From Paenibacillus agricola (GTDB lineage Bacteria; Bacillota; Bacilli; Paenibacillales; NBRC-103111): a stretch of 64,000 bases of DNA. A model generated the notes under the pieces. That model did not search any database, was not told where the DNA came from, and worked only from the letters and a program-made list of their open reading frames with translations. This document shows, one piece after another, positions 54,742-63,754 of the stretch (position 1 is the first letter of the stretch; each line of letters starts with the position of its first letter). The translations under genes and the position numbers were made by a program. The DNA lies in the NCBI RefSeq assembly GCF_011440305.1, contig NZ_JAAOIW010000008.1:62001-126000 (forward strand), in the 5' to 3' direction.

Positions 54742-54939
54742 ATGGCATGGAAACCTATTTACGATAGCGAACAGCTATCCCTTATCGCAGATGATGAGTT
54801 GAAAGTCGCTATGCTTGAGGTTAGCAGTGGCGGATATGTTCCACGTTACGTAACCTTGCATTGGAATGAGCAAGAGCTGGCTGAAGTCATTCAGGCTCTC
54901 CAGAGCGCCCAGCAACTCTTAAAGGGTGACTCCGCCTAA
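54742..54939 (+). CDS. Small conserved-type hypothetical protein
   Basis: A 65-residue acidic, soluble protein (MAWKPIYDSEQLSLIADDELKV...). GGGGGA lies eight bases before the ATG. Two helices near the C-terminus (WNEQELAEVIQALQSAQQLL) are suggested by the pattern. I do not recognise the family. A separate stalk-domain gene follows 58 bp later in the same direction. Confidence 0.65.
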   Translation: MAWKPIYDSEQLSLIADDELKVAMLEVSSGGYVPRYVTLHWNEQELAEVIQALQSAQQLLKGDSA

Positions 54940-54997
54940 TCGGGCGATCGGGTCCGGCATTCGCAAGTAAAGCTATACAATCAGGAGGATTATAAAT

Positions 54998-55792
54998 ATG
55001 CACAGGTTAAAAAGCTTTCAGTGGATAGTTATTGGATTAACTATTTGCATGCTGATGGTCGTTCCTTTATCTGCTAGTGCCGAAGAGTCTGCACAAATAC
55101 CTATATATATTTCCCAGGAAAAACAGCAATGGGCCGAGCAGCCCTTTATTGAACAAGGCAACACAATGGTACCCATGCGCGCTTTATTCGAGAAGCTCGG
55201 ATTTAATGTAACTTGGGACGCGGAACGGCAGATGGCAACAGCTGTCAAAGGCGGGTTAAGCATTATGCTGACGATTAACAAGGGCACAGCTGTCGTGAAT
55301 CAGGCTGCCTACTTTCTTGAGGTATCGCCTAAAATCCACAACAACAGCACGTATATACCTCTACGTTTTGTAAGCGAGGCTGCGGGTGCGGACGTGGCCT
55401 GGGATGAAACCGAGCGCTCGGTGCAAATCAGCTTTGACGATGTCCCGCAAAATAAGATTCGCAAGCTGATCGAAAATGTGACCCAGAGCAGCAGCTTTGT
55501 GCAATCGGTTGTCGTCTTGACAGGAGGCGATGGCATTAAAAAAAATGGTATGGAAATCAAAGAGATCATCATGGGTGAAGATGGCATTACGGCTCAAGTC
55601 GTGTTCGAAGCTGGCTTCACGGTTTCCAAAGCGATTAAATCGCCTACAGGTATTACGATTTCTCCTGCAGAATCGGTCATTTATGAATATACCTGCGAGA
55701 TTTACAAGGATTCCTTTGACCAATGGATTCTTAAGACCCAGCCTGGAGCCATGCCGTATGAGCAAAAGGAAAAAAAGCCTTTTATGGGATAA
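54998..55792 (+). CDS. Secreted stalk-domain (copper amine oxidase N-terminal-like) protein
   Basis: A 264-residue exported protein. A Sec signal peptide occupies about residues 1-28 (hydrophobic core, then LSASAEE). Residues 40-150 form the stalk domain: two beta repeats, MVPMRALFEKLGFNVTWDAE and YIPLRFVSEAAGADVAWDE. The C-terminal 110 residues have no recognised domain. There is no amine oxidase catalytic part; the name is a domain label only. Such proteins are common and poorly understood on Paenibacillus surfaces. GGAGG lies before the ATG and a terminator follows. Confidence 0.85.
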   Translation: MHRLKSFQWIVIGLTICMLMVVPLSASAEESAQIPIYISQEKQQWAEQPFIEQGNTMVPMRALFEKLGFNVTWDAERQMATAVKGGLSIMLTINKGTAVVNQAAYFLEVSPKIHNNSTYIPLRFVSEAAGADVAWDETERSVQISFDDVPQNKIRKLIENVTQSSSFVQSVVVLTGGDGIKKNGMEIKEIIMGEDGITAQVVFEAGFTVSKAIKSPTGITISPAESVIYEYTCEIYKDSFDQWILKTQPGAMPYEQKEKKPFMG

Positions 55793-55805
55793 AGATTACG
55801 GATAA

Positions 55806-55848
55806 CAAAAAGGCACTAAGGACCATTAAGGTTCCAGTGCCTTTTTAT
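55806..55848. terminator. Bidirectional terminator after the stalk protein gene
   Basis: AAAAAGGCACT and AGTGCCTTTTT form an 11 bp stem with further inner pairing (GGACC/GGTTCC). T-runs exist on both sides, so it serves the stalk gene and the convergent membrane-protein gene. Confidence 0.9.
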
Positions 55849-55856
55849 ATTTGATT

Positions 55857-56174
55857 TTACATGCGCCGCAGCTTGATGTCTTGATAAGATTCCCAAGCTA
55901 CAGCGATCAACCGATACATGATATAACTGCCGACATAAGCTCCACAAGCGAGAAAACGCACATCGGCGAACAGCTCATGAATGGTCGTCATCATCACTTC
56001 TTTATTTTTATTAATATCGTAAATCTTCACGGCGACCATAATGCCGATAACCCATCCGCTGCCAATAGCAAGCCAATCAAAGCCCAAGCCCACTCCATTG
56101 CCACGATTCCATTTGGCCGCCGAGAACATAAATATCGGGATAACAATAACAGCCGCTCCGATTGCGAAAGCCAT
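55857..56174 (-). CDS. Small membrane protein of unknown function
   Basis: A 105-residue protein with two hydrophobic N-terminal segments (AFAIGAAVIVIPIFMF; LAIGSGWVIGIMVAVKIY) and a third near residues 75-95 (ACGAYVGSYIMYRLIAVAW). GGAGGTGG lies before the ATG at 56174. I do not recognise the family. Confidence 0.65.
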   Translation of the reverse strand: MAFAIGAAVIVIPIFMFSAAKWNRGNGVGLGFDWLAIGSGWVIGIMVAVKIYDINKNKEVMMTTIHELFADVRFLACGAYVGSYIMYRLIAVAWESYQDIKLRRM

Positions 56175-56267
56175 GATCAACCACCTCCATTTACAAGTAT
56201 AGGGTCCAGCTCCACTTTTGATACTAGATGATCGAAGCGAACTCGATCGAAGTTACTTGATTCTTGA

Positions 56268-56293
56268 AAAAAAGCGAGCCCCATGGCTCGCTT
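56268..56293 (-). terminator. Intrinsic terminator of the tandem-repeat stalk protein gene
   Basis: In the minus RNA AAGCGAGCC pairs with GGCTCGCTT over a short loop and is followed by a T-run. It lies about 45 bp after the stop codon. Confidence 0.9.
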
Positions 56294-56338
56294 TCATCCT
56301 TATAGGATTACATGGTTCCTCACATTTGTACGCTATGC

Positions 56339-57925
56339 TTAAGGGGCGATTAGGCGGATCACTTTGCCTTCTTCAGCAAGATCAGCTGTCCAGCCCGTTA
56401 CTTCTGCGAAGATTTGTACAGGGACCACCAGTCTTTCACCTTGCATGGTAACCATGGCGCTTGCTACCTTCTTCTCTACATTATGGATGACCACATCAGA
56501 GCCTGGGGAGAAGATGACGCTATTTCCATTCCATGACATGGTTGCCGAGCGATCCATTTCATTCCAAGCGAGTGTCGCACCCACGGCATCCGATGCATAA
56601 CGAAGTGGAATGTAAGTAAAGTTGTCTTTAAGGAAAGGGGCAACATCCATCATCATTTTATGGCCGTTAACATCGACTTCTGTATGGTTGATTTTGAATA
56701 TTACTGTGCTTTTCCCAACGTCTGGAAGCTTGTTAGCTGGGAACATAGCTGGGAATTGTGTTGAAATGCCAGCAGCAAGTACATCAGTTGTTTTGAACAT
56801 GTGGCTGTAAGCCATTTCTACATTAGGATATGTGAAGCTATAATCTTGCTTGGCATACGTATCAAAGGTGGTTAGCAAATGGTTGATGTGTTCCTTCAAT
56901 GCTTTGCTGATGTCCGCTTCAATAAAGTTCTGTGGATTCGCTGTTGCAAAAAATTTGGCTTGCTCCGCCCGGTAAGCATCAAGGTTGTCTACAGCCATTT
57001 TCATAGCCGTGGTATCCTTCGCGGCCGTTGCCTTCACATAACTAACGAAGTAGCCGATGTGGGATGCCCAGATGGGTTTGAAAGCATTACCGGCATCTTG
57101 GCCATACGCAAGAGCAATTACAGCCGTCAGGTCGTCTGTGTTTTGTCCAAGAGCCACAACTGCTGGTTCAAAATCCATTTTACCATCCATACCTTTTTGC
57201 ATAGCCAGTATAGCTAACAAAGCATGCTCTCCCAATACTTGGCCAAGTGCACCACGAAAGTCGGCAGTTGGAGAATTGATTGCTGAGGTTGAGAATTTAT
57301 CCGGATACTGGTTAGCTATACCGCTGGCCAGCATATCAGCTGTATCAAACATATGTCCGTAAGCCATACGCGCATTCGCATAGGCACTCGTATAATCTTT
57401 ATTAGCATAAGCGTTTAACGCATCTAATAAATGATTGATATGTACTTTTAATTCTTCTTCAATAGCGGCTGCTTTAAAGTTCTCTGGATTGGCTGACGCG
57501 AAAAACGCGGCTTGTTGAGTACGGTAGCTGTCTAGCTTCATAATAGCGGCTTTACGGCCGACATCATCCTTAGTAACTGTTGCATTCACATAATCAACCA
57601 AGTATGTAAGGTGTGATGCCCAAATTGGCTTAAACACCAGTCCTGCATTAGGACCGTATACAGATGAAATCGCAGCTGTTAACCTATCTGTGTTTTGGTT
57701 TAACAAATCCGCTGCTTTCGTGAAGTCAGCCGATTTATCATAGCCTTTTTGCATAGCTATAACCGCAAGCAAGGCATGCTCTCCCAGCAGCTGGCCGAGC
57801 CCTGCACGAAGATCGCCTGCTGCAATCATTGAATCATTGGTAGGCGTTGCCGCCCCAACCACTGCTGGCAGCATTAAGGCGATACAGAGCATTAGTAAAA
57901 CTAATTTAGTTTTCAAAAGCTTCAT
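56339..57925 (-). CDS. Secreted protein with tandem His-rich helical repeats and a stalk domain
   Basis: A 528-residue exported protein. A Sec signal peptide (1-25, ending VVGAA) is followed by two copies of a mostly helical domain at about 38-211 and 222-395. They align without gaps at an offset of 184 residues with 98 of 174 positions identical by hand count. Each copy keeps five His in LGEHALLA, WASH, HINHLL and AY-x-HMF, suggesting a metal or heme-like centre in a helical bundle; that is inference. A stalk domain with two beta repeats closes the protein (about 415-528, YIPLRYASDAVGATLAWNE). AAAAGGAG precedes the ATG. Confidence 0.82.
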   Translation of the reverse strand: MKLLKTKLVLLMLCIALMLPAVVGAATPTNDSMIAAGDLRAGLGQLLGEHALLAVIAMQKGYDKSADFTKAADLLNQNTDRLTAAISSVYGPNAGLVFKPIWASHLTYLVDYVNATVTKDDVGRKAAIMKLDSYRTQQAAFFASANPENFKAAAIEEELKVHINHLLDALNAYANKDYTSAYANARMAYGHMFDTADMLASGIANQYPDKFSTSAINSPTADFRGALGQVLGEHALLAILAMQKGMDGKMDFEPAVVALGQNTDDLTAVIALAYGQDAGNAFKPIWASHIGYFVSYVKATAAKDTTAMKMAVDNLDAYRAEQAKFFATANPQNFIEADISKALKEHINHLLTTFDTYAKQDYSFTYPNVEMAYSHMFKTTDVLAAGISTQFPAMFPANKLPDVGKSTVIFKINHTEVDVNGHKMMMDVAPFLKDNFTYIPLRYASDAVGATLAWNEMDRSATMSWNGNSVIFSPGSDVVIHNVEKKVASAMVTMQGERLVVPVQIFAEVTGWTADLAEEGKVIRLIAP

Positions 57926-58037
57926 CCATTCACCGCTCCTTTTATCTCACCAAGTGTTAATTCGGTTTACACTTACCGGTATTAACCAATTAAGGTAATT
58001 TACCCTTGGCCTTTCTCTGTGAAACAAATTTTAAGTA

Positions 58038-58063
58038 GGATAACAGTTAGTTGGATAACAGTT
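58038..58063. repeat. Direct repeat before the radical SAM gene
   Basis: GGATAACAGTT occurs at 58038-58048 and 58053-58063, 15 bp apart, in the 257 bp gap between the tandem-repeat stalk gene and the radical SAM gene. Nothing else clear was found in the gap. Confidence 0.4.
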
Positions 58064-58182
58064 GCTTATCAGCACACGAACCTTGCAGCAATAGCCTGCT
58101 TTCTGCTTCTTGCTTTTAGTTTGTCCATCTGCTACGATAAAATGAGAACATATATTCGTATAAAATGAGGTGGCAACCCAAG

Positions 58183-59169
58183 ATGTCTATAGCTAAATCT
58201 TCCACAATCCAATCCAAAATTCAATATGAACCGATGCAAGCCAAAACCATACTAAATCCAGTAAAAGCTCCCTCGATGCCATTTGATTGGTCCATTAATC
58301 CATATCGCGGCTGCCAGCATGGCTGCAGCTTCTGTTATGCGCGTTCGACCCACTCCTTTCTCGGAGAGGAGGCCAATGACGCGTTTCAGAACCATATTTT
58401 CCTCAAATCCGACGCCCCTGCCATTCTAAGGGCACAAATCCTCAAGCGTCTTCGTGGTCATACGAGAATTGCCGATTGGAGACCAGTAGCGATAGGCACA
58501 GCCACAGATCCCTACCAGCAAATTGAAAGCAAAGCGATGCTAACCCGCGGCTGCTTGGAGGTATTAGCCGAATTCCAGATTCCGATCACAATCACTACAC
58601 GCTCTCCGTTAATTCTAAGGGATCTGGACCTGCTCAAGAAGCTGCCTATGCTTTCGGTCAATATTAGCATCAGCACATTAAACAACAAAATCTGGCGCCA
58701 GTTCGAGCCCGCAACCCCTTCGCCAGCCCAACGGCTCGTTACGGTAGAGCGGCTGAATGAGCAAGGGATTCCTACAGGAATATTCGCCGCACCGTTACTT
58801 CCATATTTGACAGATGGTGAAGCCGACTTGGAGGAGCTGGTGGCCGCTGCTTCCCAAGCAGGAGCGCAGTTCTTTATGCCCTCTTTCTTGCGCCTAAGCA
58901 CATCAGCCGTCAAAGTATGGTTCTTCCAAGCGCTGCAGCAGCATTATCCGCAGCTAACGCAAACCTATGCCCAGCTATATCAGTTTTCCGGATCCTTGCC
59001 CTCTAGCTTTCGGGATCCTGTTATGCGCAAGCTCGAAGCTATGCTGCTACAGCATAAAGTGGATATGCAAAAGTTCGTACCTGCCACTGAACCTCAATTG
59101 TCAAACGCAGCCTTGGGAAACGAAGAAAACGAAGATGCGGGACAACCTATGCAGCTGACTTTATTTTGA
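58183..59169 (+). CDS. SPL-family radical SAM protein
   Basis: A 328-residue protein of the spore-photoproduct-lyase-like radical SAM group (COG1533). The cluster motif is CQHGCSFCYAR, a CX3CX2C arrangement binding a 4Fe-4S cluster. Other landmarks are NPYRGC, IGTATDPYQQIE, ITTRSPLILRDLDLL and SISTLNN. The ATG at 58183 is used; an in-frame ATG at 58165 overlaps the GAGGTGG site. It is not the classical SplB by length and motif spacing and the substrate is unknown; related proteins are often annotated as Rv2578c-type. It stands alone. Confidence 0.87.
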   Translation: MSIAKSSTIQSKIQYEPMQAKTILNPVKAPSMPFDWSINPYRGCQHGCSFCYARSTHSFLGEEANDAFQNHIFLKSDAPAILRAQILKRLRGHTRIADWRPVAIGTATDPYQQIESKAMLTRGCLEVLAEFQIPITITTRSPLILRDLDLLKKLPMLSVNISISTLNNKIWRQFEPATPSPAQRLVTVERLNEQGIPTGIFAAPLLPYLTDGEADLEELVAAASQAGAQFFMPSFLRLSTSAVKVWFFQALQQHYPQLTQTYAQLYQFSGSLPSSFRDPVMRKLEAMLLQHKVDMQKFVPATEPQLSNAALGNEENEDAGQPMQLTLF

Positions 59170-59263
59170 ATAAAGCGGGATACGCTGCCTTGCTTTTATT
59201 CCTTAAGGGGCTGCCGTATAATATAACTTGTCTATAGAGTGCCGACAAGGAGGCTGGTTGATA

Positions 59264-60493
59264 ATGAGGAATTTTGCTGATCAATTGGAGAAATACGCTG
59301 AACTGGCTTTAAAAGTAGGCTTAAACATACATGAGGGACAAACGCTAGTTGTTTTTGCACCGATTGCGGCAGTTGAGTTTGTACGCATCATTGCCCAAAA
59401 AGCTTATGAAGCCGGTGTTTGGCAGGTTCTTGTGGAATGGGATGATGAAGCGTTGCGGCGTATTCGTTTCTTGCATGCGAGGGATGAATCGTTCCAGCAA
59501 TTCCCCTCGTGGAAAGCCGTTGGCTTTGCCGAAATGGCACGTGAGGATGCTGCATTCCTGACCGTCTACGCGCCCAATCCTGAGCTGCTTAAAGGCATCG
59601 ATGCGGGCAAGATTGCGCTAGCCAGCAAAACACAAATGAATGAGATGAAGGAATACCGCACCTATTTGCAGGCCGGTAAAGCCAGCTGGTCCATTGTATC
59701 GGTACCGACGCCTTCATGGGCTTCCAAGGTTTTCCCTGAATTGCCGGTTGAAGAGGCGATCGAGACGTTATGGGGCTATATCTTCCAAGCAACTCGCTTG
59801 GATCGCGAGGATCCCATCGGTGCATGGGAGGAGCATATTCGCCAGCTGCAGCAGCATGTCGCATATCTGAATAACAAAAGCTTCCGAAAGCTGCACTACA
59901 CAGCACCTGGCACGAATCTGGTTGTAGAGCTGCCTGATGAACATCTATGGGTGGCGGGCGGTATTTATAATGAACGCGGAACGTTTTTTGTGCCGAACCT
60001 GCCTACCGAGGAAGTATTTACTCTGCCTGCCAAAGAAGGCGTCAATGGGACTGTAACCAGTACGATGCCACTGAATTACAATGGCAGTCTGATTGACCGG
60101 TTCTCGTTGACCTTTGAGAAAGGCAGAATCACCAGCTTCACCGCCGAAGAGGGTTATGAAACGCTTAAGCAGTTAATCGAAACTGATGAAGGCTCCCATT
60201 ACCTGGGGGAAATTGCCTTAGTCCCTATCGGTTCGCCCATTTCAGCAATGGATGTTATTTTTTATAACACAGCATTTGACGAGAATGCATCCTCGCATTT
60301 AGCGATAGGTAGCGCCTATCCACTTTGTATCAAAGAAGGAACCTCGATGAGCAAGGAAGAGCTAGCCGCCCATGGGGCTAACAGCAGCCTAACCCATGTA
60401 GATTTTATGATAGGCTCTGCAGACCTTGATATTGATGGCGAGAACGCCGACGGAACACGGGAACCGCTTTTCCGCCGCGGAGCTTGGGTTTAG
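59264..60493 (+). CDS. M29-family aminopeptidase (AmpS/PepS type)
   Basis: A 409-residue cytoplasmic metallo-aminopeptidase of family M29. The two-metal site is visible: Glu in NLPTEEVFT, Glu in LGEIALVP, His in SSHLAIGSAYP with the following Tyr, and His/Asp in LTHVDFMIGSADLDIDG. AAGGAGG lies before the ATG at 59264; the upstream frame has no family resemblance. It removes N-terminal amino acids from peptides. A TATAAT at 59217-59222 may belong to its promoter. Confidence 0.93.
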   Translation: MRNFADQLEKYAELALKVGLNIHEGQTLVVFAPIAAVEFVRIIAQKAYEAGVWQVLVEWDDEALRRIRFLHARDESFQQFPSWKAVGFAEMAREDAAFLTVYAPNPELLKGIDAGKIALASKTQMNEMKEYRTYLQAGKASWSIVSVPTPSWASKVFPELPVEEAIETLWGYIFQATRLDREDPIGAWEEHIRQLQQHVAYLNNKSFRKLHYTAPGTNLVVELPDEHLWVAGGIYNERGTFFVPNLPTEEVFTLPAKEGVNGTVTSTMPLNYNGSLIDRFSLTFEKGRITSFTAEEGYETLKQLIETDEGSHYLGEIALVPIGSPISAMDVIFYNTAFDENASSHLAIGSAYPLCIKEGTSMSKEELAAHGANSSLTHVDFMIGSADLDIDGENADGTREPLFRRGAWV

Positions 60494-60522
60494 CTATTGC
60501 TACGACCGTTTCACGCATCAAC

Positions 60523-60576
60523 AAAAAAGGAGCTACCCACTAATTCATTTCTGATTAGGGGGATAGCTCCTTTTTT
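60523..60576. terminator. Bidirectional terminator between aminopeptidase and amino-acid importer
   Basis: AAAAAAGGAGCTA...CTAAT pairs with ATTAG...TAGCTCCTTTTTT in a long stem with small bulges. T-runs on both sides close the aminopeptidase gene and the convergent permease operon. Confidence 0.92.
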
Positions 60577-60635
60577 CGAATATTCGGGAATCTTCCCATT
60601 CGTTAAAATGGTGTCCATCTCAGCTCGACCTGCTG

Positions 60636-61286
60636 TCACACCTGGCGGGCTTCCAAACGTTTAGCCACCACCGACAATGTAAAGTTCACAATAAAGTACA
60701 TGACAGCTGCAAGCAGTAGAATCGGAACCACGAAGTTGACGTCCTGTCCATTAATGATTTGTGCATTATGCATCAGCTCGCCTAATGAAATCACGACAGC
60801 TAATGATGTATCCTTTAACAGTGAAATAAACTGGCTGACCATAGGTGGCACCATCCGCCGCAAAGCCTGCGGCAGCACAATATGCCATAACGCCTGTATA
60901 TACGTGAGACCAGAGGAGCGCGCCGCTTCAATCTGCCCCTTGTCAATTGAATTCAAGCCGCTTCGCACGATTTCCGAGATCATGGCCGCTTCGAAGACGA
61001 TTAGCGCCACAATCGCTGCATTCATTACGCTTAGCTTGATCCCGATTTCTGGGAGAGCGAAAAAGGTAAAGAAAATAATTAAGAGCAACGGCAAATTACG
61101 TATAATTTCCACAAAAACTGCGGTTAGCTGTGAAACGACAGGAAGCTTCGTGTAACGAACCGTCCCCATTAAACAGCCGATAATAAAGCTGAATATAATC
61201 GCAATGACAGCTACCTGCAGGGTGACTCCAAGCCCCATAAGCATGAAGCGGATATGCTCCCATGTATAGGCATCGATAAAGTTCAT
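60636..61286 (-). CDS. Polar amino-acid ABC permease 2 (GluD/GlnP-like)
   Basis: A 216-residue permease of the HisM/GlnP family with about five spans and the EAA-type loop EAARSSGLTYIQALWHIVLPQALRRMVPP. It is the last gene of a four-gene importer (ATPase, binding protein, permease, permease). An unusual long hairpin separates it from the preceding permease gene. Confidence 0.92.
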   Translation of the reverse strand: MNFIDAYTWEHIRFMLMGLGVTLQVAVIAIIFSFIIGCLMGTVRYTKLPVVSQLTAVFVEIIRNLPLLLIIFFTFFALPEIGIKLSVMNAAIVALIVFEAAMISEIVRSGLNSIDKGQIEAARSSGLTYIQALWHIVLPQALRRMVPPMVSQFISLLKDTSLAVVISLGELMHNAQIINGQDVNFVVPILLLAAVMYFIVNFTLSVVAKRLEARQV

Positions 61287-61322
61287 AAAGCCTCACCTCT
61301 CTGGCAAAAATCCTATGATCCG

Positions 61323-61378
61323 CCACTAAGGAACAACCGAATATTCATCTTTATGAGTATTCGGTTGTTTCTTAGTGG
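61323..61378. repeat. 26 bp near-perfect intercistronic hairpin
   Basis: Arms 61323-61348 and 61353-61378 are inverted copies over 26 bp with two differences and a four-base loop. The right arm includes the stop codon of permease 1. Both differences are G:U wobbles in a plus-strand RNA and A:C mismatches in the minus (coding) RNA. No T-run follows on either side. It could protect mRNA ends, adjust expression of permease 2, or be a small palindromic repeat element. Confidence 0.7.
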
Positions 61379-62034
61379 GATTTCGCAATCCTACGCTCTA
61401 GATAGGCAATTCCAAAACTCAAAGGAATCGTAATGATCAGATAAAATAACGCCACAAAAATATAAACGCTGAACGTCACGAACGTCTTGGTAGAGATCAG
61501 ATCGGCATAATACATCAGGTCTAAGCCTGCTACCACGCTAAGCACCGATGAATTTTTGACGAGATTCAGAAATTGGTTGCCGATCGGCGGAATTACGATT
61601 TTGAGAGCCTGGGGAAGCACAATATAACGCATATTTTGCCCATAGGTTAACCCGGATGCACGCGCTGCTTCGGTTTGCCCTTTGGGAACTGCTTGGATAC
61701 CTGCCCGTACGGCTTCCGCAATAAAAACGGCTGTGTAGATGGTTAAACCCAACGTTCCAGCCACAAACCCACTTAAGGGCAAACCCAGCGAGGATGGACC
61801 CAAGAAAAATAAAAACACGATTAAAATCAGTGGAATATTGCGGATAAACTCAATAAAAGCCGTACTGATCCAATTCAGCAGCTTAATTGGCGAAATTCGC
61901 ATTACTGCCAATAGTGTACCTAAAATAAAGCTGCCAACTAGGGCAATAAGGCTAACTTGCAAGGTATTTAGAAACCCTTCTATATACATGTCCCAGTACT
62001 TGATCAAAATACTGAAATTAAGGAACTTGTCCAT
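61372..62034 (-). CDS. Polar amino-acid ABC permease 1 (GluC/GlnP-like)
   Basis: A 220-residue permease of the HisM/GlnP family with the loop EAARASGLTYGQNMRYIVLPQALKIVIPP. The ATG at 62034 (MDKFLNFSILIKYWDMYIEG) fits homologues. The frame extends to an ATG at 62100, but the added 22 residues look non-family and that ATG has no spaced ribosome site. It follows the binding-protein gene. Confidence 0.9.
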   Translation of the reverse strand: MDKFLNFSILIKYWDMYIEGFLNTLQVSLIALVGSFILGTLLAVMRISPIKLLNWISTAFIEFIRNIPLILIVFLFFLGPSSLGLPLSGFVAGTLGLTIYTAVFIAEAVRAGIQAVPKGQTEAARASGLTYGQNMRYIVLPQALKIVIPPIGNQFLNLVKNSSVLSVVAGLDLMYYADLISTKTFVTFSVYIFVALFYLIITIPLSFGIAYLERRIAKSH

Positions 62035-62118
62035 ACCCGTTGAGGCCCCTTCCTTGAAAGCCGAATGGAATAGGATGAGTTGCCTATTCTGGCTGCTCAT
62101 CCTATTGCCAAACTTTCA

Positions 62119-62994
62119 CTATTTAGTAGGTTTTTCGCCAATCCATAGTTCATACATTTTATCGTAATCCCCACTAGTCTTCATTGCTTTCAAGAAATCA
62201 TTCACATAAGTAGCGAAGCCAGTGTCACCTTTGCGAATAGCCATACCATACGGCTCATCCGTAAAGGTGCCACCCACCACTTGATATTCAGGGTCTTGCT
62301 TGACCATGCCATAAAGAATGGCATTATCTGTTGTTAAGGTATCACCTTGGCCTGCTTTTAATGCCGTAAATGCTTCCTGGTAGTTTTCAAACTCCAATAC
62401 CGTAGCTTCTGGTGATTTCTTTCTAATATTATCTGTAGAAGTCGAGCCTTTTACTGCAAGCACCTTAGTTCCTTTTTTCACATCAGCAACACTCGTAATT
62501 GGGCTGCCTTTTTTCACTAACAGCGATTGTCCAGCTTTGAAATATACATCGGAGAATTCAACCTCTTGCTTACGCTCTTCAGTAATGGTCATCGTTGCTA
62601 TGATCATATCGATATCGCCATTTTTCAACAAGGGAATCCGTGTTTTGGATGTTACTTCTTTAAGCTCAATCTTTGTTTCATCACCAAGAATTTTTTTCGC
62701 CAACGCTTTGGCGATATCAATATCAAAGCCCTCAACCTTGCCGCTGCCCGGATCCTTCAATCCAAAAAGCTTCGTATCGAACTTAACGCCAACAACTAGC
62801 TTGCCGCGCTTTTGAATATCTTCCAAAGTCTTACTGCCTGTTGCCGGAGCCGGAGTACCCGATGTTGTTGCAGGCGCAGGTGCTGCCCCTTGGGTTGCTG
62901 GTGTCTCCGTCTTGGTAGTACCACAGCCCGCTAGCACTAGAGCCACCATACTAAGTATAAAGGTAAACATAAACCATCTCTTTTTCGTTGTCAT
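62119..62994 (-). CDS. Glutamate/glutamine-type binding lipoprotein
   Basis: A 291-residue family 3 solute-binding protein with lipobox LVLAGC, then an Ala/Pro/Thr linker (residues 25-55). Landmarks are RGKLVVGVKFDTKLFGLKDPGSGKVEGFDIDIAKALAKKI, DMIIATMTITEERKQEVEFSDVYF and DEPYGMAIRKGD, typical of GluB/GlnH proteins. It should bind a polar amino acid, glutamate being the most likely from the operon order and the GluB-like N-lobe. Confidence 0.92.
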   Translation of the reverse strand: MTTKKRWFMFTFILSMVALVLAGCGTTKTETPATQGAAPAPATTSGTPAPATGSKTLEDIQKRGKLVVGVKFDTKLFGLKDPGSGKVEGFDIDIAKALAKKILGDETKIELKEVTSKTRIPLLKNGDIDMIIATMTITEERKQEVEFSDVYFKAGQSLLVKKGSPITSVADVKKGTKVLAVKGSTSTDNIRKKSPEATVLEFENYQEAFTALKAGQGDTLTTDNAILYGMVKQDPEYQVVGGTFTDEPYGMAIRKGDTGFATYVNDFLKAMKTSGDYDKMYELWIGEKPTK

Positions 62995-63022
62995 TCGAAA
63001 TCCCCCTCAAATTTTAATGAAT

Positions 63023-63754
63023 TTAATGATGTTGAAGCAAACGGCTAAGAAATAGCTGGGCGCGCTCCTCTTTGGGATTGGAAAAGAATTCGTCAGGAGC
63101 TGCTTCCTCCACAATCTGTCCTTGGTCCATGAATACAACCCGGTCAGCCACTTCACGAGCAAAGCCCATCTCATGGGTAACTACGACCATCGTCATTCCT
63201 TCGTGAACCAAGCTTTTCATTACATCCAACACTTCCCCAATCATCTCGGGGTCTAATGCGGATGTTGGCTCATCGAAAAGCATAATTTGCGGCTTCATCG
63301 CAAGGCCTCTAGCGATAGCAACCCTCTGCTGCTGGCCGCCCGATAATTGCGAAGGGAATACATCAGCCTTTTCGGGAATGCCTACCTTGTCTAGATAGTG
63401 CAGAGCCGTCGCTACCGCTTCCTTCTTCGAAACTCCGGTAACCTTAATCGGAGCCAATGTAATATTATCTACAACGGTTTTATGCGGATACAAATTAAAG
63501 TGCTGGAAAACCATCCCGATATGGCGCCTTAGCAGATTCACGTCTGCCTTTTTATCATGCACATTGGTGCCATTCACGACCAGTTGGCCGTCCGTAATGG
63601 TTTCTAAGCGGTTGATACAACGTAACAATGTACTTTTACCTGAGCCTGAAGGACCGATGATGACGACTACTTCACCTGCTTTTATGGACAAATTAATATC
63701 CGTCAACACCTGAAACTTGCCATAATGCTTATTCACATTGCGAAATTCGATCAT
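63023..63754 (-). CDS. Polar amino-acid ABC ATPase (GluA/GlnQ type)
   Basis: A 243-residue ATPase with Walker [15 protein letters not shown]-loop [11 protein letters not shown], signature [15 protein letters not shown], Walker [15 protein letters not shown] and the switch His in VVTHEMGFA. It is the first gene of the operon. GGGGGTGTG precedes the ATG. It energises the two downstream permeases. Confidence 0.95.
   Translation of the reverse strand: MIEFRNVNKHYGKFQVLTDINLSIKAGEVVVIIGPSGSGKSTLLRCINRLETITDGQLVVNGTNVHDKKADVNLLRRHIGMVFQHFNLYPHKTVVDNITLAPIKVTGVSKKEAVATALHYLDKVGIPEKADVFPSQLSGGQQQRVAIARGLAMKPQIMLFDEPTSALDPEMIGEVLDVMKSLVHEGMTMVVVTHEMGFAREVADRVVFMDQGQIVEEAAPDEFFSNPKEERAQLFLSRLLQHH

Noticed and set aside
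54998-57925. Copper amine oxidase activity for the two stalk-domain proteins
   Set aside because: Only the N-terminal stalk-like domain is present; the catalytic domain with its topaquinone Tyr is absent.
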